A DNA stretch of 64,000 nucleotides from Streptomyces mirabilis (GTDB taxonomy: Bacteria > Actinomycetota > Actinomycetes > Streptomycetales > Streptomycetaceae), in NCBI RefSeq assembly GCF_018310535.1, contig NZ_CP074102.1:3038001-3102000 (forward strand). Direction: 5' to 3'. Shown one piece after another: positions 1 through 8,777 of this stretch. The position numbers were made by a program, and so were the translations under genes. Below the pieces are notes generated by a model, which made no database searches, had not been told where the DNA came from, and saw nothing but the letters and a program-made list of their open reading frames with translations. Position 1 is the stretch's first letter, and every line of letters starts with the position of its first letter.

Positions 1-722
1 CGGTGACGCTGTTCGCCCCGCCGTCGGGTCCTGGCGTCCGCCTGGACGCGGGCGTCGAGTCCGGCAGTGTGATCGGCCCGGCCTGGGACTCCCTGCTCGC
101 CAAGCTGATCGTCACCGGCGCCACCCGCGAGCAGGCGCTCCAGCGCGCCGCCCGCGCCCTCGAGGAGTTCCAGGTCGAGGGCATGGCGACCGCCATCCCG
201 TTCCACCGCGCGGTGGTCCAGGACCCGGCCTTCGCCCCCGAACTGACGGGCTCCGCCGACCCGTTCACGGTCCACACCCGCTGGATCGAGACCGAGTTCG
301 CCAACGAGATCCCCGCCTTCACGGCTCCCGCGGACACCGAGACCGACGAGGAGCCGGGTCGCGAGACGGTCGTCGTCGAGGTCGGCGGCAAGCGCCTGGA
401 GGTCTCGCTGCCGTCCTCGCTGGGCATGTCGCTGGCCCGCACCGGCCTCGCCGCCGGCGCCAAGCCCAAGCGCCGCGCCGCCAAGAAGTCCGGCCCGGTC
501 GCCTCCGGTGACACGCTCGCCTCGCCCATGCAGGGCACGATCGTCAAGGTCGCGGTCGAGGAAGGCCAGGAGGTCAAGGAGGGCGACCTCGTCGTCGTCC
601 TGGAGGCCATGAAGATGGAACAGCCCCTCAACGCCCACCGCTCCGGCACCATCAAGGGCCTGAGCGCGGAGGTCGGCGCGTCCATCACCTCCGGCGCCGC
701 GATCTGCGAGATCAAGGACTGA
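1..722 (+). CDS. accA2: Acetyl/propionyl-CoA carboxylase alpha subunit (biotin carboxylase plus BCCP), C-terminal part
   Basis: The frame is open from the left window edge, so only the C-terminal ~240 residues are present. The first part is the end of a biotin carboxylase C-domain. A linker rich in Ala and Lys follows, then a biotinyl carrier domain with the biotin-lysine motif EAMKMEQ about 40 residues before the stop. Known role of the family: ATP-dependent carboxylation of biotin, which a separate beta subunit transfers to acetyl- or propionyl-CoA to make malonyl- or methylmalonyl-CoA. The accA2 name rests on recalled synteny with S. coelicolor. A methylmalonyl-CoA mutase lies at the other end of the window. 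Confidence 0.93.
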   Translation, partial: VTLFAPPSGPGVRLDAGVESGSVIGPAWDSLLAKLIVTGATREQALQRAARALEEFQVEGMATAIPFHRAVVQDPAFAPELTGSADPFTVHTRWIETEFANEIPAFTAPADTETDEEPGRETVVVEVGGKRLEVSLPSSLGMSLARTGLAAGAKPKRRAAKKSGPVASGDTLASPMQGTIVKVAVEEGQEVKEGDLVVVLEAMKMEQPLNAHRSGTIKGLSAEVGASITSGAAICEIKD

Positions 723-741
723 CGACACCGTCGTACGACAT

Positions 742-787
742 CCGAAGCGCCCGTCGGACCGAGCAATCGGTCCGACGGGCGCTTCGG
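742..787. terminator. Perfect 21-bp stem terminator, bidirectional
   Basis: Arms 742-762 and 767-787 are exact reverse complements closed by a GCAA tetraloop. The hairpin lies between two convergent genes, so it can stop transcription from both. There is no U-run, as is common in Streptomyces. Confidence 0.85.
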
Positions 788-874
788 CGTTTCCGGTGGC
801 GGGCAGGGGATCCTCTTCCCCGGCGGCGACCCGCAGACCGTCCCTCCCGGTGGCGGGCCGGGGAATTCGTCGTC

Positions 875-2077
875 TCAGCCGGGTGAGCGGCCGGGATGGG
901 CCGGCTCGGGCCGGGCCCGCATCTCGCTGATCACGGACCAGGCCACCGACACCATCGGGACGGCCACGACCGCGCCGATCACACCGGCCAGGATGCCGCC
1001 CGAGATGACGGACAGGGCCACGACCACCGGGTGCAGCCGGACCGCCCAGCTCAGCACGAGCGGGTGCAGGACATGGCCCTCGATCTGGCCGACGACCACG
1101 ATCAGGGCGAGCACCACGAGCGCGATGACCGGCCCCCGTGAGGCCAGCGCGACGACCGTGGCCACGCCCAGCGCGATGGGCGAGCCCACCAGCGGGATGA
1201 ACGCGGCGAAGAACTCCAGCAGGGTCAGCGGCAGGGCCAGCGGCACGCGCAGCGCGAACAGGGCGATCCCGACCAGTACGGCGTTGGTGGCGGCCACGAT
1301 GATGATGCCGCGGGTGTACCCGGCGAACGTCCGCCACGCGACCCGTCCCGCGCGGCCCCAGGGATCCCGGGCGCTCTCGGGCAGCAGGCCCTGGAACCAG
1401 TGCCAGAACCTGTCCCCGGAGTGGATGAAGAACAGCGAGCAGAACAGCGCGAGCACCGCTCCGGTCAGCACCTCCACCGCCCGCCCGGCACCGCTGAGCG
1501 CACTGCTGATCAGTGTGGAGCGGTGCTCCTTGACGTACGTCGTCACCTTGCCCTGAAGGTTCGACAGCACGGTGTGGCGGACACGGAAGGGAGGGCCCTC
1601 CAGCCACCGCTGGATCCGCCCGATACCCCCGGCGAACTCCTGCCCCAACTGGTCCGACTCGCCCGCGACCAGGCTGCCGACCAGCGCCAGCAGCCCGAGT
1701 ATCAGCGCCAGGCTGCCCATCACGCTCACCACGACGGCCAGGGGCCGGGGCATGCGCCGCGCCAGCAGATCGGCCAGGGGACGCAGCACCGAGGTGACCA
1801 CCAGTGCGAGGAACAGCGCCACGGCGACGAGCTGCAACCGGCCCACAATCTTGAAAGCCGCGTACACGGCCACCCCGAGCACCAGCAGCCGCCATGCGTA
1901 CGCCGCGGCCACCCGCAGCCCCTGGTTCACCGGCACCGCGTCGCGCTCCGCGGCACGCCGGATCGCCGTCCCCGCCGTACGGGCCCGTGCCACCGCCCCC
2001 GCTCCGCGGGCGGGCCGGCTCCCCAGGACGACGTACCGCATCCGTCGCTGGTGCGAACGGCGCGATCCGTCGTTCAC
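875..2077 (-). CDS. AI-2E family transporter (UPF0118 permease)
   Basis: This is a polytopic membrane protein of about 400 residues. It has paired hydrophobic segments near the N-terminus (from LLVLGVAVYAAF), a polar middle region, and a C-terminal membrane block with the family-like stretch LLEFFAAFIPLVGSPIAL. Members of this family export autoinducer-2 or act as Na+/H+ antiporters, so the substrate here is unknown. I chose the GTG at 2077 because GGGAGG lies upstream, although the spacing is long. An ATG at 2041 lacks a ribosome site. The frame runs further upstream to 2257 but with non-conserved-looking sequence. Confidence 0.8.
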   Translation of the reverse strand: MNDGSRRSHQRRMRYVVLGSRPARGAGAVARARTAGTAIRRAAERDAVPVNQGLRVAAAYAWRLLVLGVAVYAAFKIVGRLQLVAVALFLALVVTSVLRPLADLLARRMPRPLAVVVSVMGSLALILGLLALVGSLVAGESDQLGQEFAGGIGRIQRWLEGPPFRVRHTVLSNLQGKVTTYVKEHRSTLISSALSGAGRAVEVLTGAVLALFCSLFFIHSGDRFWHWFQGLLPESARDPWGRAGRVAWRTFAGYTRGIIIVAATNAVLVGIALFALRVPLALPLTLLEFFAAFIPLVGSPIALGVATVVALASRGPVIALVVLALIVVVGQIEGHVLHPLVLSWAVRLHPVVVALSVISGGILAGVIGAVVAVPMVSVAWSVISEMRARPEPAHPGRSPG

Positions 2078-2281
2078 CTGTACGTCACCGCCTCCCGTCG
2101 CCGTGTCAGGGACAGGTTGCGGGTGGACAAGGAGCCGTCGCAAGCCGGGGCACATGCGGACAAACCGCACTCGTGTGCCGTGAGCTGCACCGCTTCCCCG
2201 TATCGCGGCCGGGGGACGGCCGAGTGGAGGGTGCCCGGCGTACGCCATACGGCCCATGGGGGTGCAGGCCGGTCGAGTCGG

Positions 2282-3244
2282 TCAGCGGCGGCGCAAATCC
2301 GCCACTCGCGCCCGCTCTCCCGGGGACTGCTCGCCCAGGACGGTGGCGCTGCGCAACTGCGGTCCCGCGCCCGGCACCTGGCCGCGGCGCGGACCGGGGA
2401 GGGGCATGTCGCGGCGCGGCTGGCGCCCCGTCGGGACCGTATCCCCTCCCGCACCGCCGCCCGCCTGCCCGGCCACCGCGATCTGTACGCCCTGGTCAGC
2501 CAGGGCCTGCAGTTCGGTGACCGCGCGGTCGTCGTGCGCGGGCGGCTCGTCCGTGACCAGGCGGGTGATCAGATCGGTCGGCACCGTCTGGAACATGGTG
2601 TCGGTGCCGAGCTTGGTGTGGTCGGCGAGGACGACGACCTCCCCGGCGGCCTGCACCAGCGCGCGGTCGACGGACGCCGACAGCATGTTGGAGGTGGACA
2701 GGCCACGCTCGGCGGTGAGCCCACTACCGGAGAGGAAGGCCCGCGAGACCCGCAGCCCCTGGAGGGACTGCTCGGCACCGCTGCCGACCAGGGCGTAGTT
2801 GGAACCGCGCAGGGTGCCGCCGGTCATCACGACCTCGACGCGGTTGGCATGGGCCAACGCCTGCGCCACCAGCAGGGAGTTGGTGACGACGGTCAGCCCG
2901 GGGACCCGCGCGAGCCGGCGTGCCAGCTCCTGCGTCGTGGTGCCCGCGCCCACCACGATGGCCTCGCCCTCTTCGACGAGACCCGCGGCGAGATCGGCGA
3001 TGGCCGTCTTCTCGGCGGTCGCGAGATGCGATTTCTGCGGAAAGCCGGACTCCCGCGTGAACCCGCCCGGCAATACCGCACCGCCATGCCGGCGGTCGAG
3101 GAGTCCTTCTGCCTCCAGTGCGCGCACGTCCCGCCGTACGGTCACTTCGGAGGTCTGGACGACGCGGGCGAGCTCACGGAGCGACACGGCCCCGTTCGCT
3201 CGCACCATTTCGAGGATCAATTGGCGACGTTCTGCAGCGAACAC
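2282..3244 (-). CDS. DeoR/GlpR family transcriptional regulator
   Basis: The N-terminal helix-turn-helix of DeoR type spans residues 1-60, with the family signature around EVTVRRDVRALE. A sugar-phosphate-sensing DeoRC domain follows (GAGTTTQELARRL, then LADHTKLG near residue 210). Residues beyond about 260 are a Gly/Pro/Arg-rich tail not typical of the family. The start is GTG at 3244. Regulators of this family usually repress sugar or nucleoside catabolism and release DNA on binding a phosphorylated sugar. Its position 2.4 kb from purine nucleoside phosphorylase makes it one candidate, unproven, for the nucleoside operator seen in this window. Confidence 0.88.
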   Translation of the reverse strand: MFAAERRQLILEMVRANGAVSLRELARVVQTSEVTVRRDVRALEAEGLLDRRHGGAVLPGGFTRESGFPQKSHLATAEKTAIADLAAGLVEEGEAIVVGAGTTTQELARRLARVPGLTVVTNSLLVAQALAHANRVEVVMTGGTLRGSNYALVGSGAEQSLQGLRVSRAFLSGSGLTAERGLSTSNMLSASVDRALVQAAGEVVVLADHTKLGTDTMFQTVPTDLITRLVTDEPPAHDDRAVTELQALADQGVQIAVAGQAGGGAGGDTVPTGRQPRRDMPLPGPRRGQVPGAGPQLRSATVLGEQSPGERARVADLRRR

Positions 3245-3411
3245 GAAACTGACAGTAACCCCAACGACCGTCTGCTTTCAGCAGTTTGCGCCGAATAACA
3301 GAAGTTGTTCGCATGGCAGTACGCGAAGTGGTATACGCGCCTACTCGCGCCGCCTATGCCGTACGAATGGTCGACAACTCCCCGTGACCAGCGGGAAGTC
3401 GAGGTGAGACG

Positions 3412-4860
3412 TCAGCCTTCGTCGCCCGCCTTGCGGGTGTGCAACTGCCGTGCGACCTCGGCGATCGAGCCCGAAAGGGAGGGGTACACGGTGAACGCGT
3501 TCGCGATCTGTTCGACCGTCAGATTGTTGTCGACCGCGATCGAGATGGGATGGATCAGTTCCGAGGCACGTGGCGCGACGACCACGCCACCGACGATGAT
3601 CCCGGTGCCGGGGCGGCAGAAGATCTTGACGAAGCCGTCCCTGATGCCCTGCATCTTGGCGCGCGGGTTGCGCAGCAGCGGCAGCTTGACGACCCGGGCG
3701 TCGATCTTGCCCGCGTCCACGTCGGCCTGCGTGTAGCCGACGGTGGCGATCTCGGGGTCGGTGAAGACGTTGGACGAGACCGTCTTCAGGTTCAGCGGAG
3801 CGACCGCGTCGCCCAGGAAGTGGTACATGGCGATACGTCCCTGCATCGCCGCGACGGAGGCGAGGGCGAAGACGCCGGTCACGTCACCGGCGGCGTACAC
3901 GCCCGGGGCGGTGGTCCTGGAGACCTTGTCGGTCCAGATGTGCCCGGAGTCCCTGACCCGGACCCCGGCCTCCTCCAGACCCATGCCGCTGCTGTTCGGG
4001 ATGGCTCCGACGGCCATCAGACAGTGCGAGCCGCTGATGACCCGGCCGTCGGAGAGCGTGACCTCGACCCGGTCGCCGACCCGCTTGGCGGACTCGGCGC
4101 GGGAGCGGGCCATGACGTTCATGCCACGGCGCCGGAACACGTCCTCCAGCACGGCGGCGGCGTCCGGGTCCTCGCCCGGCAGCACGCGGTCGCGACTGGA
4201 GACGAGCGTGACGCGCGACCCGAGCGCCTGGTAGGCACCGGCGAACTCGGCACCGGTGACGCCGGAACCGACGACGATGAGCTCCTCCGGGAGCTCGTCG
4301 AGGTCGTAGACCTGGGTCCAGTTGAGGATCCGCTCACCGTCCGGCTGCGCGTCGGGCAGCTCACGCGGATGCCCGCCGGTGGCGATCAGCACCGCGTCGG
4401 CGACGAGTGTCTCCTCGGTCCCGTCCACGGCCCGTACGACGACCTTGCGCGAGCCGTCCAGGGCCTGCATGCCCTCCAGTCGTCCACGCCCGCGCAGCAC
4501 CCGCGCGCCGGCCCGCGTCACGGAGGCCGTGATGTCGTGCGACTGCGCGAGCGCGAGCCGCTTCACACGCCGGTTGACCTTCCCGAGGTCGACACCGACG
4601 ACCCGGGCCGCCTGCTCCATGGGTGGGGTGTCGTCGGCGACGATGATCCCCAGCTCCTCGTACGACGAGTCGAAGGTGGTCATCACCTCGGCCGTCGCGA
4701 TAAGGGTCTTCGACGGCACGCAGTCGGTGAGCACCGACGCCCCGCCCAGACCGTCGCAGTCGACGACGGTCACCTCCGCGCCGAGCTGGGCGGCAACCAG
4801 CGCCGCCTCATATCCGCCGGGTCCGCCACCGATGATCACGATCCGAGTCACGTACTCCAT
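3412..4860 (-). CDS. NAD(P)H-quinone dehydrogenase, LpdA-like flavoprotein disulfide reductase homologue
   Basis: The 482-residue protein has the pyridine nucleotide-disulfide oxidoreductase layout: an FAD dinucleotide motif GGGPGGYEA at the N-terminus, a second NAD(P) Rossmann motif GSGVTGAEFAGAY in the middle, an FAD motif near VYAAGDVTG, and a dimerisation domain. The redox-active CxxxxC is degenerate: the sequence reads SVLTDC, so the first cysteine is missing. The C-terminal His-Glu pair of lipoamide dehydrogenases is also absent (TVYPSLSG). M. tuberculosis LpdA (Rv3303c) shares these losses and acts as a quinone reductase, so I infer that activity. ATG at 4860 was chosen; GTG at 4851 is an alternative. 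Confidence 0.88.
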   Translation of the reverse strand: MEYVTRIVIIGGGPGGYEAALVAAQLGAEVTVVDCDGLGGASVLTDCVPSKTLIATAEVMTTFDSSYEELGIIVADDTPPMEQAARVVGVDLGKVNRRVKRLALAQSHDITASVTRAGARVLRGRGRLEGMQALDGSRKVVVRAVDGTEETLVADAVLIATGGHPRELPDAQPDGERILNWTQVYDLDELPEELIVVGSGVTGAEFAGAYQALGSRVTLVSSRDRVLPGEDPDAAAVLEDVFRRRGMNVMARSRAESAKRVGDRVEVTLSDGRVISGSHCLMAVGAIPNSSGMGLEEAGVRVRDSGHIWTDKVSRTTAPGVYAAGDVTGVFALASVAAMQGRIAMYHFLGDAVAPLNLKTVSSNVFTDPEIATVGYTQADVDAGKIDARVVKLPLLRNPRAKMQGIRDGFVKIFCRPGTGIIVGGVVVAPRASELIHPISIAVDNNLTVEQIANAFTVYPSLSGSIAEVARQLHTRKAGDEG

Positions 4861-5003
4861 TGTCCCGCACGCTTCAAGATGCTTCCGCCCGGGGGCCGCG
4901 CCCGCCCCCATCCGAGCCCCTTCCGTTATGCGCTCACCGGTTATGCGCCCATGCGTTCTGTTACGCAAGAGGCTCCTGTGTTCCCTGCCGTACCCTCGAC
5001 CTC
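4861..5003. promoter_or_regulatory. Divergent intergenic region with GTTATGCGC direct repeats
   Basis: This short region separates two divergent genes and should hold both promoters. GTTATGCGC occurs at 4925-4933 and 4940-4948, 15 bp apart, and a weaker GTTACGC follows at 4960. Such spaced direct repeats could be an operator; no regulator can be named. Confidence 0.35.
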
Positions 5004-5441
5004 ATGTCGCTCTACGCCGCGTACGCCGGCAATCTCGACCCGCGGCTCATGACGCGCCGCGCCCCGCACTCGCCGCTGCGCGCCACGGGCTGGCTGAACG
5101 GCTGGCGGCTGACGTTCGGGGGCGAGCACATGGGCTGGGAAGGCGCGCTGGTGACCCTCGTCGAGGCCCCCCGCTCGCAGGTCTTCGTGGCGCTGTACGA
5201 CATCGCCCCCCTGGACGAGGACTCCATGGACCGCTGGGAGGGCGTGGGCCTCGACATATATCGCCGGATGCGCGTACGGGTGCACACGCTGGAGGGCGAG
5301 GAACCCGCGTGGGTGTACGTACTGAACGGGTACGAGGGCGGACTCCCCTCCGCGCGCTACCTCGGTGAGATCGCCGACGCGGCGGAGTCGGCGGGCGCGC
5401 CCCACGACTATGTGATGGAGCTGCGCAAGCGTCCCTGCTGA
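5004..5441 (+). CDS. Gamma-glutamylcyclotransferase-like (AIG2/GGCT) protein
   Basis: This 145-residue protein opens with [13 protein letters not shown], which matches the YGSNL-type substrate loop of the GGCT fold, and keeps the compact beta-barrel length of the family. A Glu-rich stretch ([11 protein letters not shown]) follows where the catalytic Glu is usually found. Family enzymes release 5-oxoproline from gamma-glutamyl amino acids or amines, but many members have unknown substrates. The start is ATG at 5004; the longer frame back to 4860 runs through the divergent promoter and is unlikely. It is transcribed away from the LpdA-like gene. Confidence 0.75.
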   Translation: MSLYAAYAGNLDPRLMTRRAPHSPLRATGWLNGWRLTFGGEHMGWEGALVTLVEAPRSQVFVALYDIAPLDEDSMDRWEGVGLDIYRRMRVRVHTLEGEEPAWVYVLNGYEGGLPSARYLGEIADAAESAGAPHDYVMELRKRPC

Positions 5442-5567
5442 GGGCCCTTCCCGCGCCCCGAGCGCCCCTGCCGACGACACCCCTCGCGGGAAACGCCGGC
5501 CCACCCCGTTCCCACCCCTTCGTCGGAAACAACAAGACAACGATCGCAAGACCGTGACCTCTGTCAT

Positions 5568-5579
5568 CTACGCGCGTAG
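5568..5579. promoter_or_regulatory. Nucleoside-regulon palindrome, PNP copy
   Basis: A perfect 12-bp palindrome CTACGCGCGTAG lies 25 bp before the GTG of purine nucleoside phosphorylase. A TACCCT element at 5592-5597 can serve as -10, which puts the palindrome over the -35 region. It is identical to sites at 11125, 22856 and 36449. Confidence 0.75.
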
Positions 5580-5604
5580 GCCTGGACCGGCTACCCTCAT
5601 GCGC

Positions 5605-6429
5605 GTGAACGCATCTCTTCTTCCGGACGACATCCAGGGCGACCCCCACGCCGCCGCCGACGCCGCCGCCACCCGCCTGCGGGAGCTCACGGGCGCCGAG
5701 ACCCACGACGTCGCGCTCGTGATGGGCTCCGGCTGGGCTCCGGCCGTGGACGCCCTCGGCACCCCCGAGGCCGAGTTCCAGGTCACCGAGCTGCCCGGGT
5801 TCCCCCCGCCGGCGGTCGAGGGGCACGGCGGCAAGATCCGCTCGTACAAGATCGGTGACAAGCGGGCCCTGGTCTTCCTCGGCCGCACCCACTACTACGA
5901 GGGCCGCGGAGTCGCCGCCGTCGCGCACGGCGTGCGTACCGCCGTCGCCGCGGGCTGCAAGACCATCGTGCTCACCAACGGCTGCGGTGGTCTGCGTGCG
6001 GACATGCGCCCCGGCCAGCCGGTGCTGATCAGCGACCACATCAACCTGACGGCGACGTCCCCGATCGTCGGGGCGAACTTCGTCGACCTCACCGACCTGT
6101 ACTCGCCGCGGCTGCGCGCCCTCTGCAAGGAGGTCGACCCCACCCTGGAGGAGGGCGTCTACGCGCAGTTCACCGGGCCGCACTACGAGACGCCGGCCGA
6201 GATCCGGATGGCCCGTGTCCTCGGCGCGGACCTCGTCGGCATGTCGACGGTTCTCGAAGCGATCGCCGCGCGTGAGGCCGGTGCGGAGGTTCTCGGCATC
6301 TCCCTCGTCACCAACCTCGCCGCGGGTATGACGGGCGAGCCCCTCAACCACGAGGAGGTCCTCCAGGCGGGCCGCGACTCCGCAACCCGCATGGGCGCCC
6401 TCCTCACCCAGGTCCTGGACCGCCTGTAG
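5605..6429 (+). CDS. Purine nucleoside phosphorylase (trimeric PNP/MTAP family)
   Basis: The enzyme cleaves purine (deoxy)ribonucleosides with phosphate to base plus (deoxy)ribose 1-phosphate in the cytoplasm. The 274-residue sequence shows the phosphate loop VMGSGWAP near residue 37, GRTHYYEG (phosphate/ribose contact) near 93, the base-site region LTNGCGG, and [12 protein letters not shown] followed by GADLVGMS. These are hallmarks of the low-molecular-mass trimeric class. GTG at 5605 fits a leaderless transcript from TACCCT at 5592; ATG at 5599 is a possible alternative. The upstream palindrome links it to the nucleoside uptake genes. Confidence 0.93.
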   Translation: MNASLLPDDIQGDPHAAADAAATRLRELTGAETHDVALVMGSGWAPAVDALGTPEAEFQVTELPGFPPPAVEGHGGKIRSYKIGDKRALVFLGRTHYYEGRGVAAVAHGVRTAVAAGCKTIVLTNGCGGLRADMRPGQPVLISDHINLTATSPIVGANFVDLTDLYSPRLRALCKEVDPTLEEGVYAQFTGPHYETPAEIRMARVLGADLVGMSTVLEAIAAREAGAEVLGISLVTNLAAGMTGEPLNHEEVLQAGRDSATRMGALLTQVLDRL

Positions 6430-6971
6430 GGGTTCATCGCCCCCGCCGCCCCTACCCGTCCCATCCCTGGGGGCTGCACCCCCCAGACCCCTCTGTCGGC
6501 CTGAACGGCCTCGTCCTCGAACGCCGGACGGGCTGAAGACGCGGGCCGGGGCTTTCAGGGGCGCGGGGAACTGCGCGACCGGCCCCCACCGGTCGGCAGC
6601 CAAAAGGTAAAGGACGGACGGCGGATGCGGGGCGAAGCCCCCGCCCCAGGGGCGCGGGGAACTGCGCGACCAGCCCCCACCAACCGGCAGCCAAAAGGCA
6701 AAAGGCGGACGGCGGATGCGGGGCGAAGCCCCGCCCCAGGGGCGCGGGGAACGGCGCGGGCAACCCCCACCGGCCCGCAGCCGAGGCACTTCGCACCGGC
6801 GGGGATCCGGGGCGAAGCCCCGACCCCAGGGGCGCGGGGAACGGCGCGGGCAACCCCCACCCACCCGCAGCCGACCATCGCACCCGGACGGGTAGGCACG
6901 GCGGGGGCGAGAGAAGGCACCCCTGGCCGGGTACACACCAAGGGCAGCACAAACAGAGAGGTTCACCCGAC
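6430..6971. repeat. Gene-free stretch with four copies of a 90-bp GC-rich intergenic repeat
   Basis: I see no credible gene here. The core CAGGGGCGCGGGGAAC recurs at 6556, 6647, 6737 and 6827, spacings of 91, 90 and 90 bp. Each copy is followed by GCCCCCACC or CAACCCCCACC and a CGGCAGCC-like segment, and three are preceded by GGGGCGAAGCCCC, which folds on itself. The same core occurs at 19984, 20075 and, inverted, near 10900. These elements sit only between genes. I infer a role in transcription termination or a mobile repeat family, without proof. Confidence 0.75.
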
Positions 6972-8603
6972 GTGCAGGACGAACTCATCGCACGGGCCGA
7001 GACATGGCTCGCCGAGGACCCCGACCCGGAAACCCGCGAGGAACTCGCCGAGCTCATCGCCGCCAAGGACGTCCCCGAGCTCACCGCACGCTTCAGCGGC
7101 ACCCTCCAGTTCGGCACCGCCGGCCTCCGGGGCGAACTCGGCGCGGGCCCGATGCGCATGAACCGCGCGGTGGTCATCCGCGCCGCCGCCGGCCTGGCCG
7201 CGTACCTCAAGAAGCAGGGCGAGACGGACGGCCTCGTCGTCATCGGCTACGACGCCCGCCACAAGTCCGCCGACTTCGCCCGCGACACCGCCGCGGTGAT
7301 GACGGGCGCGGGCCTGCGGGCCGCCGTCCTCCCCCGCCCCCTGCCCACCCCCGTCCTGGCGTACGCCATACGGCACCTCGGCGCCGTGGCCGGCGTGGAG
7401 GTCACCGCCAGCCACAACCCGCCCCGCGACAACGGCTACAAGGTCTACCTGGGCGACGGTTCGCAGATCGTCCCCCCGGCGGACGCCGGGATCGCCGCCG
7501 AGATCGCCGCTGTCAGCAGCCTCGCCGACGTCCCCCGCCCGGACTCCGGCTGGGAGACCCTCGACGAGGGCGTCCTGAACGCCTACCTGGCCCGTACGGA
7601 CGCCGTCCTCGCCCAGGGCTCCCCCCGCACCGCCCGCACCGTCTACACCGCGATGCACGGCGTCGGCAAGGACGTCCTGCTCGCCGCCTTCGCCCGGGCC
7701 GGCTTCGCGGAGCCCGCGCTCGTCGCCGAGCAGGCGGAGCCGGACCCCGACTTTCCCACCGTCGCCTTCCCCAACCCGGAAGAGCCCGGCGCGATGGACC
7801 TGGCCTTCGCGAAGGCCCGCGAGACCGGCCCCGACCTGATCATCGCCAACGACCCGGACGCGGACCGTTGCGCGGTGGCCGTCAGGGACGGTGCCGACTG
7901 GCGGATGCTGCGCGGCGACGAGGTCGGCGCGCTGCTCGCCCAGCACCTGGTGAACCGCGGCGCGCGCGGCACCTTCGCGGAGTCGATCGTCTCCTCCTCC
8001 CTCCTCGGCCGGATCGCCGAGAAGGCGGGCCTCCCCTACGAGGAGACCCTCACCGGCTTCAAGTGGATCGCCCGGGTGGACGGCCTGCGCTACGGCTACG
8101 AGGAGGCGCTCGGTTACTGCGTCGACCCGGACGGCGTACGCGACAAGGACGGCATCACGGCGGCCCTGCTCATCACGGAACTCGCCTCCGAGCTGAAGGA
8201 GGAGAGCCGCACCCTCCTCGATCTCCTCGACGACATCGCCGTGGAGCACGGTCTGCACGCCACCGACCAGCTCTCGGTCCGCGTGGAGGACCTGTCGGTC
8301 ATCGCGAACGCGATGGGCCGACTGCGCGAGCAGCCCCCGACGGAGCTGGCGGGCCTGCCCATCACCAGGTCCGAGGACCTGACGAAGGGCACGGACACGC
8401 TTCCGCCGACCGACGGGCTGCGCTACACGCTGGACGGCGCCCGCGTCATCGTCCGCCCCAGCGGCACCGAGCCCAAGCTGAAGTGCTACCTGGAGGTCGT
8501 GGTCCCGGTCGGCTCGCACGCCGAGCTGCCCACGGCCCACGCGAAGGCCGCCGAGCTGCTCGCGGGGATCAAGCGGGACCTGTCGGCGGCGGCCGGCATC
8601 TGA
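6972..8603 (+). CDS. Phosphosugar mutase (phosphomannomutase/phosphopentomutase-like, alpha-D-phosphohexomutase superfamily)
   Basis: The 543-residue protein has the four-domain phosphohexomutase layout. The phosphoserine loop VTASHNPP lies near residue 147, the metal loop NDPDADR near 294, the sugar-specificity region around GYEEALGYCVD, and the phosphate-binding RPSGTEPKLK near the C-terminus. The length and the GLRGELGAG start resemble the PGM2-type mutases that act on ribose or deoxyribose phosphates as well as hexoses. Because it follows PNP, isomerising (deoxy)ribose 1-phosphate to 5-phosphate for DeoC is a reasonable inference. The start is GTG at 6972. Confidence 0.88.
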   Translation: MQDELIARAETWLAEDPDPETREELAELIAAKDVPELTARFSGTLQFGTAGLRGELGAGPMRMNRAVVIRAAAGLAAYLKKQGETDGLVVIGYDARHKSADFARDTAAVMTGAGLRAAVLPRPLPTPVLAYAIRHLGAVAGVEVTASHNPPRDNGYKVYLGDGSQIVPPADAGIAAEIAAVSSLADVPRPDSGWETLDEGVLNAYLARTDAVLAQGSPRTARTVYTAMHGVGKDVLLAAFARAGFAEPALVAEQAEPDPDFPTVAFPNPEEPGAMDLAFAKARETGPDLIIANDPDADRCAVAVRDGADWRMLRGDEVGALLAQHLVNRGARGTFAESIVSSSLLGRIAEKAGLPYEETLTGFKWIARVDGLRYGYEEALGYCVDPDGVRDKDGITAALLITELASELKEESRTLLDLLDDIAVEHGLHATDQLSVRVEDLSVIANAMGRLREQPPTELAGLPITRSEDLTKGTDTLPPTDGLRYTLDGARVIVRPSGTEPKLKCYLEVVVPVGSHAELPTAHAKAAELLAGIKRDLSAAAGI

Positions 8604-8642
8604 TCCCGCGCCTCGGATCCCGCGCCTCGGATCCCGCGCCTC
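8602..8642. repeat. 14-bp tandem repeat, three units
   Basis: GATCCCGCGCCTCG is repeated three times (8602-8615, 8616-8629, 8630-8642, the last lacking its final G). The array begins inside the stop codon of the phosphosugar mutase gene, so copy number would not alter the protein. Confidence 0.85.
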
Positions 8643-8777
8643 CGCGAGGGCCCAGGTCCAGGACTCAGCCACTTACGGGTGATTTCCGCCCGGCAGTTGA
8701 CGCAGCGCTCCGGTGCGCCACCATCCGACCGAGGAACGGTTGGCGGTAGCGCACCGCCGAGCCCCAGGAGCTGCCGC

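Noticed and set aside
1400..3298. 632-codon plus-strand frame opposite the AI-2E permease and DeoR genes
   Set aside because: It is the antisense shadow of two well-supported minus-strand genes, is rich in Arg/Gln/His/Asp as GC shadows are, and has no recognisable domain.
3333..3344. Seventh nucleoside-regulon palindrome upstream of the DeoR gene
   Set aside because: ATACGCGCCTAC differs at three of twelve positions including a central base, so it is only mentioned as a possible weak autoregulatory site.
5047..6966. 639-codon minus-strand frame across the GGCT-like and PNP genes and the repeat block
   Set aside because: It runs antisense through two conserved genes and the intergenic repeats; the repetitive start only reflects the 90-bp DNA repeats.
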